Made by a program: the position numbers and the translations under genes. 64,000 nucleotides of DNA from Kineobactrum salinum (GTDB lineage Bacteria; Pseudomonadota; Gammaproteobacteria; Pseudomonadales; Halieaceae): assembly GCF_010669285.1 (NCBI RefSeq), contig NZ_CP048711.1:248001-312000 (forward strand), given 5' to 3'. The number at the start of each line of letters is the position of its first letter. Within the stretch, counting starts at the first letter, position 1. The notes under the pieces are model-generated. The model was not told the DNA's origin. It did no database searches and saw only the letters and a list, made by a program, of their open reading frames with translations. Shown piece after piece: positions 9,461 through 18,212 of this stretch.

Positions 9461-10599
9461 TCCGTCCGCAGTTTCGCCTGGGCCAGCCGCCGCAGTAAGG
9501 CCTGACGACTAGAGTGGGGAGCGAGAAAGCTCTCCAGGTCACGTTCAAACGCAGCGCGGCTGGAGGTGAGCGCGTAAGCTTCTGCAAGATCGGCAAGTAT
9601 TTTCACTGCCTGGTCATAACCGGAGGCCACGCCCCTTTTGGCCTGGGTATCGGCTGCTTTCCAGTGGGTCTTTGCCTTGGTCATCATCTGCCGCAGATGG
9701 GCTTCACGTTGCCGGCGGCGCTCGGTTTCCCTCTTCTTGCGCGCCTTGGCTTCGCGTTCCCTTCGCTCCGAAGCGGCCGCTTCAGCCAGTTCGTGCAGTT
9801 GGGCCACGGTGCGCCTGGCATGGGTTGCCGAAGCAAGTGGACGTTGGGCTTTCAGCCAGGCGGCGTATCGTGACTTGATCTGTCTCTCCGTATCTCGCCC
9901 GTTACCCGAGGCGATATTCTTGAGCACGGACTTCATGTCATCGTTGGACCAGGTTTTCAGCCAGGCATCGATGTCGGCAAAATCTGCTGATGAAGGGTCC
10001 GCGCTACCTGTACTGGCCGCAGCCAGCAGATCGGGATCGACTTCCAGAAACTGTGCCAGCACATGCTGGGCGAGAGACAGAGCCGCCAGGCCTGGCGGCA
10101 CCTCCGGTTCCTGTACATCATCAGTCATTGTGTGAGCGTCGGCCAGCCAACCCAGGTAAAGCGAGCGCAGGTCGCCGCGCAGCAGTTCCTCCCGTAGCGG
10201 CGCGAGACGGCTCATCCAGCCAGTGCCGTCGTCCATGGCAAAGCGGTCGTAGTCTTCACTTTCGTCCAGGCTCCAGTTAAAAATCCAGTGCTCTTTGCTC
10301 GCATCGATGGCCAGTGTGTACTCTGAAACCTAGGGTTCCAGTTCGGATTTACGGAAAATCTTCTTTGGTACCCGCAGCGCCAACCAGCAACTGCACCAGT
10401 TGGCGGAATAGACAAACGCGTCGAAGTAACGCCGCATCCAGTCTTTGGGGTTGGCCTTGAGGTCGCCCCATTCGTAATGATTGACGAAGCTCCCGGGCGT
10501 GATCACGGCACGGGTGGATACTGTACGCAGCTCTGCCATTTCCTTTTCGTTCAGCGGCCGGTCGATGGCCGCAAATTCATAGTATTGGTACTCACTCAT
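9457..10599 (-). pseudogene. Conserved protein of unknown function interrupted by an in-frame TAG
   Basis: Two frames, 10599-10330 (89 codons) and 10236-9457 (259 codons), are in the same phase and separated only by TAG at 10332-10330. The codons between that TAG and the second ATG stay open (VSEYTLAIDASKEHWIFNWS and onward). The whole would be about 380 residues: an N-terminal MSEYQYYEF domain, a middle GWMSRLAPLREELLRGDLRS segment, and a charged Arg/Glu coiled coil. I recall single-chain relatives spanning this junction, but cannot name a function. It may be a single-base nonsense mutation, a readthrough gene or a sequence error. Overlaps of 4 nt with both neighbours place it within the Jet operon. 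Confidence 0.7.
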
Positions 10600-10952
10600 A
10601 TTGGCGCCCCGACTTGCCTGACAGCTCGGAACGCGGTGTCATCTCCCATGTGGAAATACAGGTGTCCATGAAGCTCGTCGCCTTTAATTTCAGCATCGCC
10701 CCGACCGCTCACCTCGTCGTTCTCATCAAATCCGTGCCAGCTAAAATCAACGCTCTGGCCTCGCCAACGGCAATCCATCTGTCCCTGCACCAGGCCAAAC
10801 TGGAAACGCCCGTCTTTATCAGCCTCGAACGTAATGTGTCCGGGTACCTCCATATCCACATAGTCTTGATCCCATCCGGACATCCAGACTATTCGCCAGT
10901 GGTGAGGGAATGACTTGGAACTTGATATTTTCTTTTCGGGTTGACGGCTCAT
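10596..10952 (-). CDS. Small conserved protein of unknown function in the Jet operon
   Basis: This 118-residue soluble protein is rich in alternating beta-strand-like segments. Recognisable blocks are HHWRIVWMSGWDQDYVDMEV at about 17-36, GRFQFGLVQGQMDCRW, VDFSWHGFDENDEVSGRGDA and LYFHMGDDTAFRAVR near the C terminus. I recall these blocks from a widespread uncharacterised family, but know no activity. The gene starts 7 bp after the Fic stop and overlaps the next gene by 4 nt, which implies co-transcription with the Wadjet genes. There is no signal peptide or membrane segment. A ligand-binding or regulatory beta-barrel is possible but unproven. Confidence 0.7.
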   Translation of the reverse strand: MSRQPEKKISSSKSFPHHWRIVWMSGWDQDYVDMEVPGHITFEADKDGRFQFGLVQGQMDCRWRGQSVDFSWHGFDENDEVSGRGDAEIKGDELHGHLYFHMGDDTAFRAVRQVGAPI

Positions 10953-10959
10953 AAACGGC

Positions 10960-12009
10960 CTACCTCAACTCATACCAGGCTCCACGCCCGGCACCATGCC
11001 GGACAAGATGCCCTTGCTCCACCAAGGTTCGAAAGTGCTGTTTAAGCGTGTTTCGGTTGCTGTCAGTCAGGCGAATGGCTTCGGCCATGGTGATGCGGCC
11101 ATGCTCTCGTGCGAACTCGACAATCTGCAACGCAAGAGTCGGCAGAGCTGCCAGTACCAGCTTTTCCCGCTCCAGCTTGCGGTTGAGCTGATGAACTTGT
11201 TGGGCGAGGGCTTTCAGGAAGAAGAGCAGCCAAGGCTGCCAGTTTGGCGCATCGCTACGGATGGTGCCCTGGGTCTGGCGCAGGGCCAGGTAGTAGGTTT
11301 CCTTGCTTTGCTCGATCACGCTTTCGAGCGAACTGTAGGGTACATAGGCATAGCCGGCCTGCAACAGCAGGAGGGTGGTCAACACCCGGCTCAGGCGGCC
11401 ATTGCCATCCTGGAAGGGATGGATTTCCAGAAAGACGACCACCCAGATGCCGATGAGCAGCAGGGGATGAAGCCGGTTGGCGGCGCGTTCGTCATTGAAC
11501 CAGGTGACCATTTCGGTCAGCAGGCGTGGCGTATCGAAGGGGCTTGCGGTTTCGAACACAACGCCCAGGGGATTACCCTTTTCATCGAAGGCGGCCACGC
11601 TGTTGTTCGAAGTTTTATAGTGGCCTCGATGCCGGGTGTCCTTGTCACTGTACACCAGCAGGTTCTGATGCAATTGTTTGATGTGGTTCTCCGTCAAGCT
11701 GATGTCCTGCCAAGAGGCAAACACCAGATCCATCACCTCGGCATAACCAGCCACTTCCTGCTCGTCGCGGGTGGTGAAGGTATTGGTCTGCAGGTTGGAT
11801 AGCAGGCGCTCAACATCCCGGTCCGACAGACGGCTACCCTCGATGCGTGTGGAGGAACCAATACTCTCGATAGTGGCCACCCGCCGCAGTGCCGACAGCC
11901 GGTCAGGCGCGAGGGTGCCCAAGGCACGCCAAGCGCCTTTGAACTCGTCGACACGGGTGATCAGTCCCAGGATTTCCGGGGTGATCTGCAGGGAGTCGGT
12001 TCGTATCAT
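10960..12009 (-). CDS. Fic/DOC family protein with C-terminal winged helix
   Basis: This 349-residue Fic protein carries the full catalytic motif HPFQDGNGR at about residues 197-205, used to transfer AMP or other nucleotides to a protein hydroxyl. The N-terminal inhibitory helix motif S-xxx-E-G (SSTRIEG, about 52-58) marks it as a class II, self-inhibited Fic. After the Fic fold, residues 280-349 form a winged helix (HGRITMAEAIRLTDSNRNTL), so the protein may bind DNA and control its own operon. ATG 12009 is preferred over a GTG three codons upstream because related proteins start MIRTDSL. It is the first gene of the likely seven-gene operon. Its substrate is unknown. Confidence 0.88.
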   Translation of the reverse strand: MIRTDSLQITPEILGLITRVDEFKGAWRALGTLAPDRLSALRRVATIESIGSSTRIEGSRLSDRDVERLLSNLQTNTFTTRDEQEVAGYAEVMDLVFASWQDISLTENHIKQLHQNLLVYSDKDTRHRGHYKTSNNSVAAFDEKGNPLGVVFETASPFDTPRLLTEMVTWFNDERAANRLHPLLLIGIWVVVFLEIHPFQDGNGRLSRVLTTLLLLQAGYAYVPYSSLESVIEQSKETYYLALRQTQGTIRSDAPNWQPWLLFFLKALAQQVHQLNRKLEREKLVLAALPTLALQIVEFAREHGRITMAEAIRLTDSNRNTLKQHFRTLVEQGHLVRHGAGRGAWYELR

Positions 12010-12112
12010 GGGTAACACTATACACCCTCTCCATACCCATTAACACATCCATTTACACCCATTTATAAGCAAGATAGCAATACCCGAAACAGTATCCAAT
12101 TACACCCATTTT
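12010..12112 (-). promoter_or_regulatory. Upstream region of the fic–jet operon with iterated operator-like repeats
   Basis: TTACACCCATTT occurs at 12053-12064 and again at 12100-12111, with degenerate versions (ACACATCCATTT, CCATACCCATTA) between the first copy and the Fic start. Read on the coding strand these are repeats of a TGGGTGTAA-like unit. A TATAGT close to the Fic start could be a -10 box, which would give a very short leader. The C-terminal winged helix of Fic is an obvious candidate binder. The repeats are seen directly; the regulatory role is inferred. Confidence 0.4.
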
Positions 12113-12171
12113 GCGATAACGTGCGATCTGCAACGAGAATATGGTGCTACGAGCGTAAACGCCAATGACCC

Positions 12172-12252
12172 ATAAACTTGAGGCAACCCGATTATTTCAG
12201 CGGCATTCTCGATCAGCTCCGCGAGAACCTCCTTGTCTTCATGCAGTCTCAT
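12172..12252 (-). pseudogene. Truncated N-terminus of an AbiEii-like nucleotidyltransferase toxin
   Basis: From ATG 12252 the frame reads MRLHEDKEVLAELIENAAEI and seven more family-like residues, which matches the start of AbiEii toxins (RLHEDKxxFxxLI...GLPxxYVEKDYWVT in the family). After the tyrosine the match ends: the DYWVT segment and the whole nucleotidyltransferase domain are missing, replaced by unrelated sequence leading to the Fic promoter. Its ATG overlaps the stop of the upstream antitoxin frame by 4 nt, the normal AbiE arrangement. It is a deleted, non-functional remnant. Confidence 0.6.
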
Positions 12253-12850
12253 CGGATATTCCAATCCTTTGCCAAAGGCCATGCGCCTTTATCAACGGGT
12301 AATTTATAAATGGTGGTGGGGTTCAACGTCTTTTTTAAGGTTGCGACATCCTGGCCGCCGGAATCCAGAATCAGTCCCAGCAAGGCGCGCACCTGAGGGG
12401 TATCGTATTCCGACGCCAACTCCACAAGCCGCATGCGCTCCGCTTCGCTCAAGCTGAAAATCCTGCACTTCATTGTCAGAAGCACCAGGGTACGGTCTTG
12501 ATACGGATCGTTCCGAAATCCTTTTGCTGACGCCCTCCTTCAACGGCAACAGTGACCGTCCTGGGAACCTGGGTGGTCAACCCCAGACGGTTGAACAGCG
12601 CCAACCCCGTGACATAGCCCCGCAGGCGCTCACCGTCATACAGGACGGAGCGAACCAATGCGCTATCGGATAGTTTGCGCGGCCCCATAATGCCCTCGAG
12701 GGGCACATAAAACTTGCCCTTGGACAGGCGCTGGACCCGTCCGGCAGACACCATGCGACTCATGGCCTGCGCGACCGCAAGCGGCGCCTCCACAACATGG
12801 TTTGACAAAGACCGGAAGAAGATTGCCTGTTTTGAGGGATGAGTTGTGGG
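12249..12850 (-). pseudogene. Broken AbiEi-type antitoxin gene (DUF6088-like)
   Basis: The upstream part (about 12850-12476) reads AQAMSRMVSAGRVQRLSKGK, then ALVRSVLYDGERLRGYVTGL and ends TIRIKTVPWCF-stop, typical of AbiEi/DUF6088 antitoxins (N-terminal winged helix, then the conserved central domain). The C-terminal part continues in another frame (from about 12460 to 12249: LSEAERMRLVELASEYDTPQ through WPLAKDWNI). The central helices expected between the two are missing, so there is at least one frameshift and a small deletion. The normal N-terminus is also replaced by repeat B. In type IV systems AbiEi represses the operon and neutralises AbiEii, and here both partners are dead. Confidence 0.6.
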
Positions 12851-12865
12851 TATAGCAAAGCTGTA

Positions 12866-12922
12866 CCCTGGCACCGATACGTGCACTGGGCGTAGAATAA
12901 CGCCCGAAATCATACTGGCCCG
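12866..12922 (+). repeat. 57-bp imperfect direct repeat, right copy (repeat B)
   Basis: The partner of 788-844 is 81 percent identical (46 of 57) in the same orientation and overlaps the disrupted start of the AbiEi remnant. Together the two copies frame the defence genes. The sequence between this copy and the mutS start (12923-13138) holds no gene I can support. Confidence 0.6.
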
Positions 12923-13138
12923 TTCGGAAGCGGCTCATATGGTTCAACTCTCCCTGCACGGGTGGTAGCGATGGGAGGCCGGCGACCGGGTCGGGCGATC
13001 CCCCTGGTATTTTCGAGTTTTTCATGCCCAAAACCGGGCAATGGCCACGCCATAGCGACTCGGAGATATAAACCGCAAGAACTTCACCCCAAATTTGCCC
13101 CACAGGCTCGCGGATAAAATCATAAGTGATTATTTTAT

Positions 13139-15698
13139 ATGACTAATATAGATAGCCCTGCACACACCCCCATGATGCAGCAATTCCTCAAGATAAAGGC
13201 CCAGCACCCCCGGGAATTGCTGTTCTACCGGATGGGGACTTCTACGAACTGTTCTTCGAGGACGCCAAGCGGGCGGCGGAGCTGCTGGACATTACCCTCA
13301 CCGCCCGCGGCAAGTCGGGCGGCGAGCCCATCCCGATGGCCGGGGTGCCCTATCACGCCGCGGAGGGATATCTCGCGCGTCTGGTCAAGGCCGGGGTCTC
13401 GGTAGCGATCTGCGAGCAGATCGGCGACCCGGCCACCAGCAAGGGGCCGGTGGAGCGCAAGGTCATGCGCATCGTCACTCCGGGCACGCTCAGTGACGAG
13501 GCGCTGCTGGAGGAGCGGGCTGACAATCTGCTGCTGGCCATCGCCCAGCAGCGGGAGCAGTTCGGTCTGGCCTGGCTGGACCTGGCCAGCGGCCGCTTCC
13601 GGGTATTGGAGGTACAGGGGGAGGAGGCACTGGCCGGCGAACTGCAGCGGCTCAACCCGGCGGAGATCCTGTATCAGGACACCATCGGCCATACGCTCAT
13701 CACCGGGCACCGCGGGGCGCGAGCCCAGCCGGCCTGGGAGTTCGAACCCGAGAGCGCCCGCCGCGCCCTCAACCTGCAATTCCAGACCCACGACCTGAAG
13801 GGTTTCGGCTGTGACGAGCTGGTGCTGGCCATCGGTGCCGCCGGCTGTCTGCTGCAATACGTGAAGGACACCCAGCGCAGCAACCTGCCCATATCCGCAG
13901 TCTGGGCCACGAAAGCCGCGCCGAGAGCGTGATTCTCGATGCCGCGACCCGCCGCAACCTGGAGATCGACCGCAATCTTGCCGGCGGCGACAGCAACACG
14001 CTGCTGGGGGTAATGGATCGCACAATCACCGCGATGGGCAGCCGTCTGCTGCGGCGCTGGCTGCACCGCCCGCTGACCGACATCGGCGTGCTGCGCGCGC
14101 GTCAGGCCGCGGTGCAGGCGCAGTGCACCAATTACGATTACGAACCGGTGCGGGCAGCCCTGAAACCCATCGGCGACATGGAGCGCATTCTCAGCCGGGT
14201 GGCACTGCGCTCGGCCCGGCCCCGCGACCTGACCCGCCTGCGCAGCTCGCTGGAGGCGCTGCCTGTGCTGCATGCGGCGCTGGCGCAGTGTCCGGCACCG
14301 CGGCTGCAGCAGCTTGCTGTCCAGGCCGGCAATTACCCGGAGCTGTACGAGCTGCTGGGCGCCGCCATCATGGACAACCCACCGGTGGTGATTCGCGACG
14401 GCGGCGTCATCGCCACCGGTTATGACACCGAGCTGGACGAGTTGCGCCAACTCAGCAGCAATGCCGGCGACTACCTGCTGGAGATCGAACGGCGCGAGCG
14501 CGAAGCCACCGGCATCAGCACGCTGAAAGTGGGCTACAACCGGGTCCATGGCTACTACATCGAGATCAGCCGCGGCCAGTCGCAGCGCGCCCCCGACAGC
14601 TACCAGCGCCGCCAGACCCTGAAAAACGCCGAGCGCTTCATCACCCCGGAACTGAAGACCTTCGAGGACAAGGCGCTGTCGGCCCGCAGCCGCGCGCTCG
14701 CCCGGGAAAAGGCCCTGTACGAGGCGCTGCTGGAACGCCTCAATGAGGACCTGGCGGCGCTGCAGGATACCGCCGCGGCGGTGGCCGAGATCGACGTACT
14801 GGCCAACCTGGCCGAGCGCGCCGACAGCCTGCGCCTGTGCCAGCCGGAGTTTTGCGAGGAGCAGTTGTTCGAGATCAGCGGTGGCCGCCACCTGGTAGTG
14901 GAACAGGTGTTGGAAGAACCCTTTATTGCCAACGACACCCTGCTCGACAAGCAGCGCCGCATGTTGCTGATCACCGGTCCCAACATGGGGGGTAAATCCA
15001 CCTATATGCGCCAAAATGCAGTGATCGCGCTGCTCGCCCATATCGGCAGTTTCGTCCCCGCCAGCAGCGCCCGGCTGGCACCGATAGACCGCATCTTTAC
15101 CCGGATCGGCTCATCCGACGACCTGGCCAGCGGCCGCTCCACCTTCATGGTGGAGATGACCGAGACCGCCAACATCCTGCACAATGCCACCACCCGCAGT
15201 CTGGTGCTGATGGACGAGGTCGGCCGCGGCACCAGCACCTTCGACGGTCTCAGCCTGGCCTGGGCAGCGGCGATCCAGCTGGCCCGGGAAGTGCGCGCCT
15301 TTACCCTGTTTGCGACCCACTACTTCGAGCTGACGGCCCTGCCGGAGCTGTGCCCGACCATGGCCAATGTGCACCTGGATGCCACCGAGCATCAGGATCA
15401 TGTGGTGTTCCTGCACAATATCCAGGAGGGGCCCGCCAACAAGAGTTTCGGCCTGCAGGTGGCCAAGCTGGCCGGCATCCCCGAGCCGGTACTGCGCGCG
15501 GCGCGCGACAAGCTGACGGAACTGGAACGGCACCGCGATCTGTCCGATGGCCGGACGCCGGCACCGTCCCAGGCAGAGCTGTTTGCCAGCGCCCCGCCAC
15601 ACCCGGTCGTGCAGCAACTGGAGACGCTGGATATCGACAGCCTGAGTCCGCGCCAGGCGCTCGAGTTGCTCTACCAGCTACGTGCGCAGCTGGACTGA
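13139..15698 (+). CDS. mutS: DNA mismatch repair protein MutS, with two apparent single-base deletions
   Basis: MutS recognises mismatches and bulges and starts methyl-directed repair. The mismatch-binding region, connector, lever, clamp and ATPase are all recognisable. Walker [10 protein letters not shown], Walker [17 protein letters not shown] and the ATHYFEL switch lie in the last third. The frame breaks twice. At GGGG 13234-13237 one base is missing before GACTTCTACGAACTG (expected GDFYEL, the mismatch-wedge loop). At CCC 13888-13890 one base is missing before CATATCCGC (HIRSL). With both restored the protein is about 853 residues, the normal length. The small changes in G/C runs suggest sequence errors rather than a natural mutator. 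Confidence 0.9.
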
Positions 15699-15770
15699 AA
15701 TCCCTTCAATTCTTGCCGCCGAGCAGGTAAACTTCGCCTCCCTGATGTAGAGATCTGAGGCAAGCGTGGC

Positions 15771-16094
15771 ATGACATTTGTTGTAGGCGAGCAATGTATC
15801 AAATGCAAACATACCGACTGTGTGGAAGTGTGCCCGGTGGATTGCTTCTATGAGGGTCCGAACTTCCTGGTGATCCACCCGGATGAGTGCATTGATTGCG
15901 CGCTGTGTGAGCCCGAATGCCCGGTGGACGCGATCTATTCCGAGGATGAACTGCCCGAGGACCAGCAGGTCTTCCTGGAGCTCAATGCCGAACTGGCCGA
16001 GGTGTGGCCCAATATCACCGAAATGAAGCCGGCCCCGGACGATGCCGAGGAGTGGGCGCACAAGCCCAACAAGCTGCCCTTGCTGGAGCGCTAA
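15771..16094 (+). CDS. fdxA: 7Fe ferredoxin FdxA
   Basis: This 107-residue ferredoxin has two cluster-binding groups, [18 protein letters not shown] at about 9-26 and [12 protein letters not shown] at about 40-51. The altered spacing of the first group is typical of one 3Fe-4S plus one 4Fe-4S cluster. The acidic C-terminal extension (about residues 60-107) is characteristic of FdxA in proteobacteria. It is a soluble low-potential electron carrier, partner unknown. It sits between mutS and rpoS, as in many gammaproteobacteria, and ends in a shared terminator. Start ATG 15771 fits the family start MTFVV. Confidence 0.93.
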   Translation: MTFVVGEQCIKCKHTDCVEVCPVDCFYEGPNFLVIHPDECIDCALCEPECPVDAIYSEDELPEDQQVFLELNAELAEVWPNITEMKPAPDDAEEWAHKPNKLPLLER

Positions 16095-16114
16095 TGCGGC
16101 CAGTGCGGTAACAT

Positions 16115-16143
16115 AAAAAAACCCGCCAGCGGCGGGTTTTTTT
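16115..16143. terminator. Bidirectional intrinsic terminator between fdxA and rpoS
   Basis: A GC stem CCCGCC-AGC-GGCGGG (16122-16136) is flanked by an A-run on the left and a T-run on the right. It therefore works as a rho-independent terminator on both strands, for the convergent fdxA and rpoS genes. Confidence 0.92.
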
Positions 16144-16167
16144 ATGGATCGACCCTGCAGCCATACC

Positions 16168-17247
16168 CTAGTTGAACAGTGAGTCGCCGCTCAAACCCTG
16201 CATCTCCATGATACTGCGCAACCGCCGCAGAGCCTCTACCTGGATCTGGCGCACACGCTCCCGGGTCAGGCCAATCTCCCTGCCCACTTCCTCCAGCGTA
16301 CTGCTTTCATGGCCGCGCAGCCCGAACCGCCGGGACACAACCTCACGCTGCTTTTCCGAAAGCTCGTCGAGCCAGACGCCAATGCTGTCGTGAATATCCC
16401 TGTCCTGCAACAGCTGGGATGGGTCACTCCCCTGGGCATCGGCGATAGTGTCCAGCACGGCCTTGTCGGAATCGGGTCCTACCGGCACATCGATGGAAGT
16501 AACGCGTTCGTTCAGGCCCAGCAACCGCTTGACGTCCGTGGCGGGCTTGTCCAGCATCTCCGCGATCTCTTCCGCGGTGGGCTCATGATCCAGGCGCTGG
16601 GTGAGTTCCCGCGCGGCACGCAGGTACACATTGAGCTCCTTCACTACGTGGATGGGCAGGCGGATAGTGCGGGTCTGGTTCATTATCGCCCGCTCTATGG
16701 TCTGGCGAATCCACCAGGTGGCGTAAGTGGAAAAACGAAAGCCCCGCTCCGGGTCGAATTTTTCCACCGCCCGTATCAGACCCAGGTTACCCTCTTCGAT
16801 CAGGTCCAGCAGGGTCAAGCCACGGTTGATATAGCGCCGGGAAATCTTCACGACCAGCCGCAGATTGCTCTCGATCATGCGCTTGCGGCCGTTCTCGTCA
16901 CCCTTGCGGGCAAGACGGGAATAGTGCTTTTCCTCGTCAGCGGTCAGCAACGGCGAAAAGCCTATTTCATTGAGATAAAGCTGGGTCGCATCCAGGGATT
17001 TTTCAATGCAACGGGCGGATTTGGCGCGGTCAAAGGCCAGCTCGTCCGCATCCAGTATGACCTCTTCACGTTCACTGGAGAACTCATCCCCGCTAGCCGC
17101 GTCGTGCTCCACAGCGGGGTTGCTTGCGTCGGGGTCTGGGCCGGGTACGGGGGCCGGTCGATCGGCGCGGGTCTTAGCTGTGGATCTTCTGCCCGCACCG
17201 CTATTGCGCCTTGAGCCTGTATTCGTGGTGTCCACTTCCATGGCCAT
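16168..17247 (-). CDS. rpoS: RNA polymerase sigma factor RpoS
   Basis: This 359-residue group 2 sigma-70 protein directs stationary-phase and general stress transcription. Region 1.2 ([20 protein letters not shown]) is followed by region 2 with [20 protein letters not shown] and [17 protein letters not shown], region 3, and region 4 with the C-terminal helix-turn-helix [20 protein letters not shown]. The N-terminal 60 residues are low-complexity and variable. A second ATG two codons downstream is an alternative start. The nlpD–rpoS order is conserved in gammaproteobacteria, where the main rpoS promoter often lies inside nlpD. About 80 bp separate the genes here. Confidence 0.95.
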   Translation of the reverse strand: MAMEVDTTNTGSRRNSGAGRRSTAKTRADRPAPVPGPDPDASNPAVEHDAASGDEFSSEREEVILDADELAFDRAKSARCIEKSLDATQLYLNEIGFSPLLTADEEKHYSRLARKGDENGRKRMIESNLRLVVKISRRYINRGLTLLDLIEEGNLGLIRAVEKFDPERGFRFSTYATWWIRQTIERAIMNQTRTIRLPIHVVKELNVYLRAARELTQRLDHEPTAEEIAEMLDKPATDVKRLLGLNERVTSIDVPVGPDSDKAVLDTIADAQGSDPSQLLQDRDIHDSIGVWLDELSEKQREVVSRRFGLRGHESSTLEEVGREIGLTRERVRQIQVEALRRLRSIMEMQGLSGDSLFN

Positions 17248-17329
17248 ACCTCATTATTCCCGCTGGAGGAAAAATGTATCAACGCCGTGGAAACAGGTTA
17301 CCTCAAGGTCAGTGATAAATACAAGACAC

Positions 17330-18208
17330 CTACCGGGGGGGCAGGAAGTGCAGCGGATCCAGCGGCTTTCCCTCCCTGCGGATCTCAAAATGCAGCTTGA
17401 CGGAGTCGGTGCCAGTGCTGCCTTTTTTCGCGATTTCCTGTCCGGCCCGCACCAGTTCGCCCTCGGCCACCAGCAGGCGGTCATTGTGCCCGTAGGCGCT
17501 GAGATGGACATCGTCGTGCTTCACGATCAGCAACTCGCCAAAACCCACGATCCCGGTGCCCGCATAGACCACCTGGCCCGCCGCGACCGCCACCACCGGA
17601 TCACCCCGCTGTCCGCCAATATCAATCCCTTTGTGCACAGTAGCTGAATAGCCCCGCGTTACCCGCCCCGGGGTGGGCCAGCGCCAGGCCGTAACAGGGG
17701 CCAGCACAGCCGCCGCGGTCGGTGGCGCAGCCGGGGGCCGGGTAGCGGATGCAGGGGGGCGCTGCGGGGGCACTGGTGTCGTTCTGGCCGGGCTCGATGG
17801 TCGGCTGGCACCCCTGTCGGGGGACACAGTGCTGTCACGGCGGGGCGCTGTCGCCTCCGCTGGCCCGCTGCTTATGGGTTCGGGTGGGGGAGTGTGACGT
17901 ACGGCATGCCCGGAACGCGCTGCGCTCCCGGTGGCATCGCCGATGACCCGCAAACGCTGGCCCGGGTGGATGGTGTAGGGTGCGCGAATACCATTGCGCG
18001 CGGCCACCTCCCGATAATCCTGGCCGAAGCGAAATGCGATTGAATACAAGGTATCGCCACGCCGGACAACATAGCTGTCCGCCGGCAGGGGCAGATGGGT
18101 GGTGGCGGGCGTACGGCGGTCCTCAATCGGTGCGGGTGGGCCACCGGCACAGGCTGTCAGTACCAGCAGCAGTAAACAAACCAGCTGCGCGCGCCAGGCA
18201 TCAGACAC
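17330..18208 (-). CDS. nlpD: NlpD-like lipoprotein, LysM plus degenerate M23 (LytM) domain
   Basis: The protein starts at GTG 18208 with a lipoprotein signal (VCLLLLVLTACAG, lipobox LTAC), giving about 292 residues. A LysM peptidoglycan-binding motif follows (DSYVVRRGDTLYSIAFRFGQ), then a Pro/Ala/Ser-rich linker and a C-terminal LytM domain (HKGIDIGG, LSAYGHN, KLHFEIR). The last motif has KLH where active zinc peptidases have HLH. The domain therefore looks catalytically dead, as in E. coli NlpD, which activates the amidase AmiC at the division site. A few in-frame codons upstream are open but would spoil the signal peptide. It lies 4 bp after the DUF368 gene. Confidence 0.9.
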   Translation of the reverse strand: MSDAWRAQLVCLLLLVLTACAGGPPAPIEDRRTPATTHLPLPADSYVVRRGDTLYSIAFRFGQDYREVAARNGIRAPYTIHPGQRLRVIGDATGSAARSGHAVRHTPPPEPISSGPAEATAPRRDSTVSPDRGASRPSSPARTTPVPPQRPPASATRPPAAPPTAAAVLAPVTAWRWPTPGRVTRGYSATVHKGIDIGGQRGDPVVAVAAGQVVYAGTGIVGFGELLIVKHDDVHLSAYGHNDRLLVAEGELVRAGQEIAKKGSTGTDSVKLHFEIRREGKPLDPLHFLPPR

Positions 18209-18212
18209 GGAG

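Noticed and set aside
12663-13103. Minus-strand frame of 146 codons before mutS
   Set aside because: It overlaps repeat B and the AbiEi remnant in another phase and shows no family pattern.
13139-15698. mutS as a true pseudogene and the strain as a natural mutator
   Set aside because: The same one-base deletions in G/C runs hit many essential genes, so sequence error is the simpler explanation. Kept only as a point to check.
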